In this document: positions 25,061 through 33,627 of the stretch, in pieces
Numbering within the stretch: the stretch's first letter is position 1
Layout of the letters: each line of letters starts with the position of its first letter
Origin: Gemmatimonadota bacterium
GTDB taxonomy: Bacteria; Latescibacterota; UBA2968; UBA8231
Assembly: GCA_009840005.1 (NCBI GenBank)
Contig: VXOR01000084.1
Span: forward strand, 1 to 60,365
Direction: 5' to 3'
DNA length: 60,365 nt
The notes under the pieces: model-generated
Seen by the model: the letters and a program-made list of their open reading frames with translations, nothing else
What the model was told of the DNA's origin: nothing
The model's database searches: none
Position numbers and translations under genes: made by a program

Positions 25061-25139
25061 TCAATCGAGGTAGGGCAGTTCCACCTCGTCGCCGGTCTGC
25101 TCCTGCCAAATACGAATTCGTGCGCTCAGTTCTTCACCA
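25061..25139 (-). pseudogene. Fossil C-terminus of a sulfatase
   Basis: The minus strand reads GEELSARIRIWQEQTGDEVE, then LPYLD and a stop. This is close to the end of the intact sulfatase at 26393 (GELRERIRAWQERTGDEVALP); the DNA is roughly 75% identical over ~65 bp. No upstream sulfatase sequence remains. It lies between HepT and the M24 gene, which implies a second sulfatase copy once lay here and was lost or displaced. Confidence 0.7.
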
Positions 25140-25164
25140 AATTTAAGTAGGAGTAGAATCATCA

Positions 25165-26340
25165 GTGAATGATCATGCCGATTTCAGCCCCAAAGAATAC
25201 CAACAGCGGCTGAGCAAGCTCAGGGGGTTAATGGCGGAGCGCGGTATCGACGCTGTGCTGGTCACCACCGAGGCCAATCACCGCTACTTTACGGGCCATG
25301 TGACCCACCGCTGGATGCACCAGTACACGGCCATGTTCACCCTGCTGCCGCTGGAGGGCGAACCGCTGCTTATTGTGCCCCCGCAAGAAGCCTGTATGTG
25401 CGAGGAAGATTCCTGGATCAAAAGCATCCGAACCTTCCCATTAGAACATATTCTCCAAGGTGTCGATGCCATTACCGACGCCGTGCGCGAACTCGGGCTG
25501 GAAGAAGGCCGCATTGGCACCGAACTCGGCGGGATAGTCGCGCTCAGGATGCCTTGCGAAGATTTCGACCAGTTGCAGCAAAACCTGCCCCATGTTGATT
25601 TTGTCGATGCGTCCGCCCTATGCTGGAAATTGCGCGCCCGGAAATCGAGCGCCGAAGTGGAGCGCATCCGCGCGGCAGTGGCCATCACTGATGCAGCGTA
25701 TCAGGTCCTCTTCGAGGAGGTCAAACCGGGGATGAGCGAGCGGGAGCTCTGTCGCCTGCTCGCGGTCGAACACCTCAGGCGTGGGGCCGAAATGCCGGGC
25801 TCCATCACCCTCGCTCCATATATACCCGACGACATCCGGGTCGCCAATAGCACCCTGCGGCGACCTATTGATCGCGTGCTGACCGCGGGCGAAATGATCA
25901 CCCAAGACGCCGGCGGCGTCTATCGGGGCTACTGGTCAGACTATACGCGAATGTTTGCGCTCGGGCGGGCTAGTGCTGCACACCAAGACGCCTATCGCGT
26001 CGTCTACGATTGCTTGCAGGCGGCGATAGAGGCCACCCGGCCCGGTGTCCCCATCGCCGATCTGATCCACGCCGCGAAGGCGACGATGAGCGCCTCGGGC
26101 CATGCCGACTATGCCGCAAAGGTCACGGGTATCGGCCATGCGATGGGGCTGGAGATTATCGAACCGCCCTTTATCGCCTTTGAAAACGAGGTGATTTTAG
26201 CAGAGGGGATGGTCTTCACCATCGAACCCGGACTCTTCACCGCTGACGCTTTCTGTATGCTCGAAGAAGACGTGCTCGTCACGGATCGCGGCTACGAGGT
26301 GCTATCCAAACCCGCAAGCGCTGAGTTGCCGATCCTTTGA
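25165..26340 (+). CDS. M24 family metallopeptidase (Xaa-Pro dipeptidase-like)
   Basis: A 391-residue pita-bread-fold peptidase or creatinase-like enzyme starting at GTG behind AAGTAGGAG. The N-terminal creatinase domain occupies ~1-150. The C-terminal catalytic domain has DAGGVYRGYWSDYTR (two Asp ligands), GIGHAMGLEI (His), FTIEPGLF (Glu) and MLEEDVLVTD (Glu), so all five metal ligands are present. Expected to cleave Xaa-Pro or similar amide bonds. Flanked by a sulfatase fossil upstream and the intact sulfatase on the opposite strand downstream. Confidence 0.9.
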   Translation: MNDHADFSPKEYQQRLSKLRGLMAERGIDAVLVTTEANHRYFTGHVTHRWMHQYTAMFTLLPLEGEPLLIVPPQEACMCEEDSWIKSIRTFPLEHILQGVDAITDAVRELGLEEGRIGTELGGIVALRMPCEDFDQLQQNLPHVDFVDASALCWKLRARKSSAEVERIRAAVAITDAAYQVLFEEVKPGMSERELCRLLAVEHLRRGAEMPGSITLAPYIPDDIRVANSTLRRPIDRVLTAGEMITQDAGGVYRGYWSDYTRMFALGRASAAHQDAYRVVYDCLQAAIEATRPGVPIADLIHAAKATMSASGHADYAAKVTGIGHAMGLEIIEPPFIAFENEVILAEGMVFTIEPGLFTADAFCMLEEDVLVTDRGYEVLSKPASAELPIL

Positions 26341-26392
26341 GACCATGTACCTCGCCTCGTTAGGTGTGGTCTCATGCGCGGCGATTGGACAA

Positions 26393-27829
26393 TTAGGGCA
26401 ACGCCACCTCGTCACCAGTACGCTCCTGCCAAGCGCGAATCCGCTCCCTCAGTTCGCCGACCCGCGCTTGGTGCTCGGACCGGTGGTATAGATTCTCCAA
26501 CTCGTGCGGGTCCGCATTCAAATCGTATAGCTCGCCTTGACCCTTGCCGTACAGATTGAGCTTCCAGCCATCAGCCGCGACAACAGTGCGTAGGGGATGC
26601 ACCAAGCTGCGGTTCGGCTCGGCCTCGCCGATTGAGGCCGGCGGATGACCGTCGGCACCGCTCCACTCGACAAACACGTCATTGGCTGCCAAGTCGTCGC
26701 GGCCGCACAGCACCGGCACCCGGCTCTGCCCCTGCAAATGGTCCGGCGCTTCCAACCCCAACAAGTCCAGCAGCGTGGGCACCAAGTCAATGTGGCTGAA
26801 CTGGCCGCCGATTTTCCTTGGCTGCGCATCCAACATGGGCGCACGCAGCAGCAACGGCACCTTAATCGACTCCTCGTACATCAGAGTCTTGCCCAAAATC
26901 CCGTGATCGCCCATGAGTTCGCCGTGATCCGACGTAAAAATCACAATGGTGTCGTCGGCCTTGCCGCTCTCTTCTAGAGCTTGGAGGATCTTGGCCACTG
27001 AGCGATCCACCAGCGTCACATTGCCCCAATAGCGAGCCAGCAGCCCGCGCCAGCCAGCCTCGGTTTGCAAGTCCAACCCGTAGTTTTCCGAGGCCGAGTA
27101 AAAGGCCGCCATCAGCCGCACGATCAAGGGCGCGTCGTCCGGCGGGGGCTGCCTAAAGCCCGGCCCAGTCGGCAAAGTCTCCGGGTCGTAGTACTCATTG
27201 AGCGGCCCAGTGTGCGGCGGATGCGGCTCCAGATAGCTGACGCACAGCGCGAACGGCGCGTCGCCGCTCTGGCGGATGTACTCCGCGGCCTGATCGCCCA
27301 AAAACGCCGCCTTGGTGTATTCCTCCGGCATCGACGCCTCGGCGTGACGCGAGAACACGCGCTGGCCGAGGTTCTCCGCATCGGGTGCAAACCCCCGCTC
27401 GACCAAGAAGTGGTGATACGGGCTGAGCACATCCAGCCGCTCCGGCGTGGAATAGCCACGCCGATACGAGTCTTCGCTGCCGACCCACGTCTCAAACCCG
27501 TGCTGGGGAAAAATCTCATCCCCCAAGTGCCATTTTCCCATAAAGGCCGTCTGGTATTCCGACGGCAGCAGCTCGGCAAACGTCGGTACCTCGGCGCGCA
27601 ACGGCACATTGCACGCGGGCACGCCAGCGGTGTGCGGCCACAGTCCAGTCAGCATAGTGGCCCGCGCCGGGCTGCACACTGGCTGGCTCACATAGGCGTT
27701 TTCAAAGACAAAACCGTCGTCAGCCAGCCCGTCGAGCGCCGGGGTCTCGATCTGCTCGTTGCCATAGCAGCGCAGCGTATCCACGCGCTGCTGATCGGTA
27801 AAGATGTAGAGTACGTTGGGATGTCCCAT
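26393..27829 (-). CDS. Type I sulfatase
   Basis: A 478-residue sulfatase. The formylglycine motif is CSPAR with Cys52, after the metal motif FTDQQRVDT. Later motifs include GKWHLGDEI, FTSDHGELMGDHG and the C-terminal LYDLNADPHELENLY. No signal peptide is visible. It is 9 bp upstream of the 2-hydroxyacid dehydrogenase gene on the minus strand (the sulfatase is transcribed second), so an operon is likely. Fossil copies of its tail lie at 24133 and 25061. Confidence 0.9.
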   Translation of the reverse strand: MGHPNVLYIFTDQQRVDTLRCYGNEQIETPALDGLADDGFVFENAYVSQPVCSPARATMLTGLWPHTAGVPACNVPLRAEVPTFAELLPSEYQTAFMGKWHLGDEIFPQHGFETWVGSEDSYRRGYSTPERLDVLSPYHHFLVERGFAPDAENLGQRVFSRHAEASMPEEYTKAAFLGDQAAEYIRQSGDAPFALCVSYLEPHPPHTGPLNEYYDPETLPTGPGFRQPPPDDAPLIVRLMAAFYSASENYGLDLQTEAGWRGLLARYWGNVTLVDRSVAKILQALEESGKADDTIVIFTSDHGELMGDHGILGKTLMYEESIKVPLLLRAPMLDAQPRKIGGQFSHIDLVPTLLDLLGLEAPDHLQGQSRVPVLCGRDDLAANDVFVEWSGADGHPPASIGEAEPNRSLVHPLRTVVAADGWKLNLYGKGQGELYDLNADPHELENLYHRSEHQARVGELRERIRAWQERTGDEVALP

Positions 27830-27837
27830 AAAACCCC

Positions 27838-28896
27838 CTATCCCGGCTGATCCCCGCGCCGATTCGCCTGCGCGCGCGGCGTCAGGTCAAAATAGGTCTG
27901 GTGGCCGGCGAAAAAGCGCTCTAATTCATCGACCATGAGGCGGAAGAAATGCGGGTATTCGTCGCCCACGCGCCCGGAAAAGTGCGGAGTCAAAAACACG
28001 TTGGGCAGGTCGATAATCTCGCTGTCATCCGGGATCGGCTCCGGGTCAAAGACATCAAAGCCCCCAGCAATGTCGCCGCGCTTGAGGCGCTCGATCAGGG
28101 CCGCAGAGTCGAAGATCGGCCCGCGCGACACGTTGACCAAAACCGCTCCCGCCGGAATGAGCTCCAACTCGCGCTGGCCAATCATGCCTTCGGTCTGCGG
28201 CGTCAGCGGCGCGACGCAGATAATCGCATCGCACTGCGACAGCACGTTGTCCAGCGACGTTAGCAAAAAGCCCAACGCCTCGGACAACTCCTGCGGCAAG
28301 TACGGATCGTGCACCCACAGCTCAACCTCAAAGGGCCGCAACAGCTTCATCAGCCGCCGCCCCATGTGGCCGCCGCCGATCAACCCCACCCGCTTGCCCG
28401 TGAGCATCCCGGCCATCGGCTGCATGGTGGACCGCTCCTGCGTATTCCTAGCGAGGATGCGGCGGAAGAGCGCACCGGCATTGCGCATGGCAATCAGCGT
28501 CAGCGCCAAGGCCCACTCGGCCACCGGATAAGACGAGCCGTTGGTCGTATCCACAGTGCGGATGCCTCGCGCCCACGCCGCGTCTAGGTCAATGCGCGTG
28601 GCAAAGCGGTCGCCTTCCAGTTCGCCGATGAAGCGCAGCCGGGGGGCGGCTTCCAAAACTGTTGCATTAACCCTCGGCGCACCGTGGCAGACGACGAGCG
28701 CATCTACTCCAGCCAATTCCTTTGCCAACTGAGCAATGGCCTCGGCGTCTTCGCTGGCCTGGTAAATGTTGCCGCCCTCGCAGGCAAACCACGCCCAATC
28801 GGCAACTTGCTCTAGGCGCGTCAGTTCCTCTGGCGGCAGGTAGCCATGGCGCACCCGCTCGCTACAGGCGATGAGTACTTGCGGACGATTTTCCAT
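27838..28896 (-). CDS. D-2-hydroxyacid dehydrogenase (NAD-binding)
   Basis: A 352-residue dehydrogenase of the D-isomer-specific family. The start is set at the ATG beginning MENRPQVLIACS because it follows AAGAGAGATT; an in-frame upstream ATG would only add repeat-derived residues. The nucleotide fold has GLIGGGHMGRRL. Catalytic residues Arg (NVSRGPIFD), Glu (DVFDPEPIP) and His (LTPHFSG) are present. It reduces 2-keto acids or oxidises 2-hydroxy acids. In an apparent operon with the sulfatase. Confidence 0.87.
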   Translation of the reverse strand: MENRPQVLIACSERVRHGYLPPEELTRLEQVADWAWFACEGGNIYQASEDAEAIAQLAKELAGVDALVVCHGAPRVNATVLEAAPRLRFIGELEGDRFATRIDLDAAWARGIRTVDTTNGSSYPVAEWALALTLIAMRNAGALFRRILARNTQERSTMQPMAGMLTGKRVGLIGGGHMGRRLMKLLRPFEVELWVHDPYLPQELSEALGFLLTSLDNVLSQCDAIICVAPLTPQTEGMIGQRELELIPAGAVLVNVSRGPIFDSAALIERLKRGDIAGGFDVFDPEPIPDDSEIIDLPNVFLTPHFSGRVGDEYPHFFRLMVDELERFFAGHQTYFDLTPRAQANRRGDQPG

Positions 28897-28924
28897 AAAA
28901 ATCTCTCTTGGTGGATGGGAATGA

Positions 28925-29013
28925 TTTGAACGATTCGAGTTGTGGATCGTCTTGTGCATCCTATTCTGCGTCCTTCTGCGGATTCTCTTGTAAGTGATGT
29001 AGGCTTGCTACAG
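28925..29013. repeat. Interspersed CTGCGTC-type repeat, copy 2
   Basis: Upstream of the dehydrogenase, CGATTCGAGTTGTGGATCGT, CCTATTCTGCGTCCTTCTGC, GGATTCTCTTGTAAGTGATG and TAGGCTTGCTA align with copy 1 at 22895-23000 over ~90 bp. It lies in the divergent gap before the dioxygenase gene at 29076. Confidence 0.6.
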
Positions 29014-29075
29014 CAGTTCGCACAGCACAGAGCTAAATAGCATATTTACACCCGCCCCACAACACCGGAGATGCC

Positions 29076-29852
29076 ATGCTCGCCCTCGAACCTGTTTCCC
29101 CGGACGCCATTGACCGCGCTGCCGCCCTCTTTCACCGCGACGGTTTTGCCGTGGTCACCGACGCCCTGACTGACGAACAATTCGCCTATCTCACAGAAGG
29201 CGCGCACCGCGTCGTTACCGAGCAGACCGCCGCTATCCCGCTCGATAAAGCCAACCGAGGCTTTGCACGCTATTCCTTTGGCTCGCAGATCCACCATCCC
29301 GAATGGGCCATGCTCGTAGAATTGCCGACCATTTTGCCCATCATCGAAGCCATTTTTGCCAGCGACCAGTTTACGTGCAGCGGTGGCGGCGGCGATTATT
29401 CCCTGCCCGGTGCCAAAATCCAGCCTCTGCACCGCGACATGGCCGACGTGATTGGCGACCCCGAGCAGCGCGTCACCATCATGGACCTGCCCACGCCCTT
29501 TGTCGTGATCAACTTTCCCATGATTGACTTTAGCGCGGAAAACGGGGCCACGCGCTTCATCCGCGGCACCCACCGCTCGCGCCATCCCATCCCCAGTCTC
29601 GAAGACGAACCCGTCTATATGCAGAATTCTATCGCCTGTGCGCCGGCCCGCTCGGCTCTCATCCGGGACGTGCGCTGCTGGCACGGCGGCACGGCCAACA
29701 CCTCTGAAGACGTGCGCATTATGACGAGCGTCGGCTATTACGCGCCTTGGTTTCGTCGGCCCCAACGAGATGGAGAAATGCCCCGCGCCCTGTACGACGG
29801 CCTTTCCGAGCGCGGCAAGGCGCTGTGCCGTTATCTTGTTGCGTTGGATTAG
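29076..29852 (+). CDS. Phytanoyl-CoA dioxygenase family protein
   Basis: A 258-residue Fe(II)/2-oxoglutarate-dependent oxygenase. Iron ligands are His119 and Asp121 (LHRDMAD) and the distal His203 (RCWHGG), with a downstream Arg for 2-oxoglutarate not firmly placed. Family members hydroxylate diverse small molecules. The ATG follows CGGAGATGCC. It is divergent from the dehydrogenase gene, with the interspersed repeat between. A second, longer family member is at 54743. Substrate unknown. Confidence 0.87.
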   Translation: MLALEPVSPDAIDRAAALFHRDGFAVVTDALTDEQFAYLTEGAHRVVTEQTAAIPLDKANRGFARYSFGSQIHHPEWAMLVELPTILPIIEAIFASDQFTCSGGGGDYSLPGAKIQPLHRDMADVIGDPEQRVTIMDLPTPFVVINFPMIDFSAENGATRFIRGTHRSRHPIPSLEDEPVYMQNSIACAPARSALIRDVRCWHGGTANTSEDVRIMTSVGYYAPWFRRPQRDGEMPRALYDGLSERGKALCRYLVALD

Positions 29853-29867
29853 CCGTCATCCGGCAAC

Positions 29868-31499
29868 TCAAAAGAAATACCAATACACCGCGCAGTACAC
29901 CAACAGCAATCCCACCGCTCCCAGCCAATAAATCTGATCCTGTTTCCGGGTCGGCATCAGCGTCTCGTCGCCTTGTGCCGAGAGCAACGGGCCCTCGTCG
30001 CCAAACGCAAAGCTGAAACCGAAAAGCAGGGCACTGGCCACGGCAAAAATGACGAAGGCCGCGTGCAGAAAGTGCATTTCCAAGAAGGCCAGCCCCAAGC
30101 CCTCTTCGCCACAGACCAGCCGGTTGAGCACTGCCGAGTCGTTGACCAGCCACAGGAAGACGCCAAAGATGGAACCAGCGATCAGAGTCGCAAAAGCCCC
30201 TTTGCGCGTGGGCCGCTTCGACACCATACCCCACAGGAAACAGGCCACAATAGTACCTGGTATGTAGGAGGAAAACTTGGCCAGATACTCGTAGAGAAAG
30301 CGGAACTGCGGAATGACCACAATCGCCCAGAACACGCCGATGACAACTACAGCAGCGGCCAAGAGGCGCCCCGCCCATATCAAGCGCCGCTGAGTCGCCG
30401 CAGGCCGATAGGGCTGATACCAATCCATGGCAAACAGGCCCGAGGCCGCGCAAATTTCCGAGTCTAGCGAACTCATCAACGCCGCGATCAACCCCGCCAA
30501 GACCAAGCCCACCAAGCCAACCGGCAGCAGGGCTTGCACCATCGCTGGATAGAGCTGATCCGGGCTAGATACTTCAATCAGCGGCTGCGCCCCCTGTGCC
30601 ATGACGTAGCCCATCAGCCCGGGAATCAGAATGATAAAGACCGCCACCACTTTTAATAGCCCGGCCAGCAAACCACCCATCCGCGCCTCGTGGACACTGC
30701 GGGCCGCCAAGGCGCGCTGCACCATGACGTGACTGGTCGCACCAAAGGCCAAGGCATGTATCGTCAGCCCCAGCACCACACCCGTCCAAGGCACGTTGGG
30801 ATGGTCGATCGGCTGTATCAGCGCCAGCATGTCCCAGTTGTCCGCCCCTTGTAACTCCTGTATCCGCGTCTCGAAGACACCCCAACCCCCGAGATAGCCC
30901 AAACCCATCCAGAGCATGGCCACACCCCCGACGACCAGCAGCAAGCACTGGATAAAATCCGTCAAGATGACGGTGCGCAAACCGCCGGCCATGGCGTACG
31001 GGCCGGCTGCCAGCGCCAAGATCAACACCCCCGGCACAATCGACTCAAACCCAAATAGCACCTCCATCACCCGCCCGCCGGCGTACAGAGAGCCGGGGAT
31101 GCCAGCAAAGGTGATACTCACCAAAGTGATCAAAGAAAAAAAGCGGCGGCTTTCGGGCCCGTAGCGCCGCTCCAAAAACTCTGGCGTGGTATAGAGGCCC
31201 AGCCGCATGTATATGGGTAGGAAAACCGCCCCCATCGCCACAAAGGCCAATACCCCGGCGAGCTGGTAATTGGCGACCGCCAAACCTACTACAAAGACCA
31301 AGCCCGCTTGGCCGACGAACTGCTCGGCGGAAATGTTGGTGGCAAACATGGATGCGCCGACAAAGGGCCAGCGCATACTGCGTCCAGCGAGGAAGAAATC
31401 GCTCGTGCCGCGGACGCGGCGGCTAGTCACAACCGCTATGGCGACGACCACGAGCAGGTAGGCTACAATGATCGCACTATCGAGCGCGGAAATATTCAT
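29868..31499 (-). CDS. Sodium:solute symporter (SSS family)
   Basis: A 543-residue integral membrane protein with ~13-14 hydrophobic segments. SSS-type signatures include SRRVRGTSDFFLAGRSMRWP near the N-terminus, GASMFATNISAEQFVGQAG, and SSLDSEICAASGLF in the central core. Such proteins import sugars, sugar acids, amino acids or osmolytes with Na+. It lies downstream of the secreted CBM9-like gene on the same strand but a terminator-like hairpin intervenes, so co-transcription is not assured. Substrate not predictable; sugar or sugar acid fits the neighbourhood. Confidence 0.9.
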   Translation of the reverse strand: MNISALDSAIIVAYLLVVVAIAVVTSRRVRGTSDFFLAGRSMRWPFVGASMFATNISAEQFVGQAGLVFVVGLAVANYQLAGVLAFVAMGAVFLPIYMRLGLYTTPEFLERRYGPESRRFFSLITLVSITFAGIPGSLYAGGRVMEVLFGFESIVPGVLILALAAGPYAMAGGLRTVILTDFIQCLLLVVGGVAMLWMGLGYLGGWGVFETRIQELQGADNWDMLALIQPIDHPNVPWTGVVLGLTIHALAFGATSHVMVQRALAARSVHEARMGGLLAGLLKVVAVFIILIPGLMGYVMAQGAQPLIEVSSPDQLYPAMVQALLPVGLVGLVLAGLIAALMSSLDSEICAASGLFAMDWYQPYRPAATQRRLIWAGRLLAAAVVVIGVFWAIVVIPQFRFLYEYLAKFSSYIPGTIVACFLWGMVSKRPTRKGAFATLIAGSIFGVFLWLVNDSAVLNRLVCGEEGLGLAFLEMHFLHAAFVIFAVASALLFGFSFAFGDEGPLLSAQGDETLMPTRKQDQIYWLGAVGLLLVYCAVYWYFF

Positions 31500-31551
31500 T
31501 AGAACTCACCACAGCCCTTGCAGCGAGTCCTAAAGGGGTACCAAACAGCAA

Positions 31552-31583
31552 AGCGGTGTCGGCATGTTCCTTCCGACACCGCT
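31552..31583 (-). terminator. Hairpin terminator after CBM9-like gene
   Basis: A perfect 11-bp stem, AGCGGTGTCGG and its complement, with a 10-base loop lies ~30 bp past the stop of the gene at 31616. On the minus strand a short TTTGCTGTTTGG follows the stem, a modest T-rich tail. It separates the CBM9-like gene from the symporter gene. Confidence 0.6.
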
Positions 31584-31615
31584 CGCGTTAACAGATTACT
31601 GTTTTCTTTCACACT

Positions 31616-32545
31616 TCAATCCAACTGGCCTTGCAAATGGCTCTTAATCCGCCCCCACGAGACGTCCTCCACGGCTGTCGGCTCATCGGTACCTAAGCCG
31701 ATCCAATCGAGCATCTGATCGCCCTTTTGATCCTGCGCGGCGGCCGCTCCCAAGACCAGCACGTTGTGCCGGAACGGCGATGCTTCATCCGAGGCCACTG
31801 GCTCGCGGTCGTTGAACTTGGGGCCGACGTGTATCACCTGATCTTCCTCAAACACGTGGCGCACGCTCTCCTCGGGCGTCGTTGCATAGGTATCCCACAG
31901 AGCGCAGCGGAACTCCATGGTCCACGTGACATTGGTCGATCCGTGCCCGGCCCCCGACGGCAGCAAGGTCCAGCCCACTTCAAACCAAGGCGTTGGCTCG
32001 CCGTTGTATATATCCGAGCTCCAACCGATCTCTGGCAGGTCGATGTATTCGAGCTGGCTGTTGTACGCAACCGGCTGACCCGGCCCCGGATTGATACGGA
32101 GATGGTAGCGCTGGCCATTAAACACATGGTCCAAGTTTTCGCCTAAGAAGTCGCCGCCCGAGTGATCGGCATCAAACGTGATCTGGATGATGTCATCCGA
32201 CCACCAGCGCTTCTGATCGGATTCGAGCATCTTGAGCGTGTCGTCGGCCACCACAGCGTAGAAGTAGAACTGATTGTCCGGCGGCGCACTCCACGCCATC
32301 CAGAAAGCCGCGTTGAAATCCTCGCGCTCAAGCTCTTCGCCGTGCTGGCCAAACATCTGATCCGTGGTGATAGCAAATTCCTCTCGGTCGAGCCAGTCCC
32401 AGTCGTCGTCATTGCCATCCATGACCATAGAGGCTGGGTCGGGCACTTGCGGATAAAAATACTCGGTCCCCACGTGCCCCCAAGCAATCGTGCTGATGAG
32501 GAACACCAAGGCTCCTCCTAAAATCATCTGTGCATGCGTTCTCAT
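31616..32545 (-). CDS. Secreted CBM9/DOMON-like sugar-binding protein
   Basis: A 309-residue exported protein. The signal peptide ends near residue 22 (LVFLISTIAWG). The rest is a beta-sandwich with MDGNDDDWDWLDREE (calcium-site-like acidic run), FYFYAVVADDTL, WWSDDIIQITFDAD and EVGWTLLP, typical of carbohydrate-binding module 9-like or DOMON heme/sugar-binding folds. There is no catalytic domain. A GAGGAAAAT site precedes the ATG. Likely binds a carbohydrate on the outer surface or periplasm. Confidence 0.75.
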   Translation of the reverse strand: MRTHAQMILGGALVFLISTIAWGHVGTEYFYPQVPDPASMVMDGNDDDWDWLDREEFAITTDQMFGQHGEELEREDFNAAFWMAWSAPPDNQFYFYAVVADDTLKMLESDQKRWWSDDIIQITFDADHSGGDFLGENLDHVFNGQRYHLRINPGPGQPVAYNSQLEYIDLPEIGWSSDIYNGEPTPWFEVGWTLLPSGAGHGSTNVTWTMEFRCALWDTYATTPEESVRHVFEEDQVIHVGPKFNDREPVASDEASPFRHNVLVLGAAAAQDQKGDQMLDWIGLGTDEPTAVEDVSWGRIKSHLQGQLD

Positions 32546-32720
32546 GTAATTTTCCTCGTTTTAGAGTAAAAACAACTCGACAAAAGCATGCCGCTCGCCT
32601 TTTTAAAGTCCCTCCTTTCTCGGCGAGCAATGGAAACAATGGTTAAACGGGTAATATATAATATAGCCCCGTAGATCGGACAACCACAGCTATCGCTCAA
32701 GCCAATCCTTTCCTGTTACT

Positions 32721-33627
32721 TCACGCCGCGTTTTCGTAATACGGCGACGGTACTGTTGGATAGACGCGGAACACGTGCCGGAATACGTCGTCCGTCTTGG
32801 TTTCAACTTCGGCTTGCGAGTAATCGTCTGAAGGTAAGCCGGTCTCGTCGCTCCAGAGGAAATTGTGAATCGCAACACGGACGGCATCTCGGGTCGCCTC
32901 CTTGTCGCACCACTGATTCACGCGGAGCTTCCCGGCCTTCAGCGTGATGTCGTCGCGCTGGGTGTACGCCGCGCTGGGGTTCTCGTTGAACTTCTGGATC
33001 AGCGAGAAGACGTATGCCTTGTGCTCGGCTAAGAGCCGGCTCAGGTGTCGTCCGTCAGACGCCCGGCAGGGGTCGCGGTCGTGGTTCACCACGTCGCAGC
33101 CGACGAAGGTCTTGTAGATTTGGCTGTCGAGGTCGTCGCGGTCGGTCAGCACTAGAAAAGTGAAATTGCCGCCTAGCTTGCGGTGCACCTTGCGGGTGAA
33201 AATCACCATGGAATAGCTCTTGCCCGCGCCCTGCGTGTGCCAGAAGACGCCGAGAGCCCGCGTTTTGCGCTTGCGCACGGCCTCGACGGCGCGGTTCACG
33301 CCCAAAAACTGGTGGTTGCGGGCGAGGAAGCAGGTCGTACTGTTCGCGGTTAGCGGCGACGAGGGTCTGCGAAGCGGCGGTGGCGGTAATCTGCTGCACG
33401 GCGTCGTCATAAGCGGCGTCCGGCAGGCCCGGATTTAGCGAGCGCAGCGCGGTGGACAGATAGCGCGTCAGCACTACCTCGCGGTCAGAGACGCGGCCTA
33501 GCAGGCTGTTCGGGCCGAAGTCCTCGGCGTTATGGGCGTAGATGGATTCCCAGTCGAGTTGTTGCTCTAAGTAATCGGCAGTGGTCTGCTGGACGAGGGT
33601 GTCTTCGGTGTAGGGCGCGGGGGTCAT
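32721..33627 (-). pseudogene. hsdR: Type I restriction endonuclease subunit R, truncated and frameshifted
   Basis: The N-terminus reads TPAPYTEDTLVQQTTADYLE, LGRVSDREVVLTRYL and ANREQYDLL, a clear HSDR_N beginning. A frameshift at ~33335 moves to a second frame that continues FLARNHQFLGVNRAVEAV, HTQGAGKSYSMV (Walker A) and LTDRDDLDSQIYKTF. At ~32945 the sequence jumps from AYTQRDDI directly to a C-terminal-like VNQWCDKEATRDAVRVAI, skipping the DEAD-box helicase core. The product would be ~300 residues against ~1000 for intact HsdR. The restriction activity is lost. The start overlaps the AlbA gene stop by 4 bp. Confidence 0.85.
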
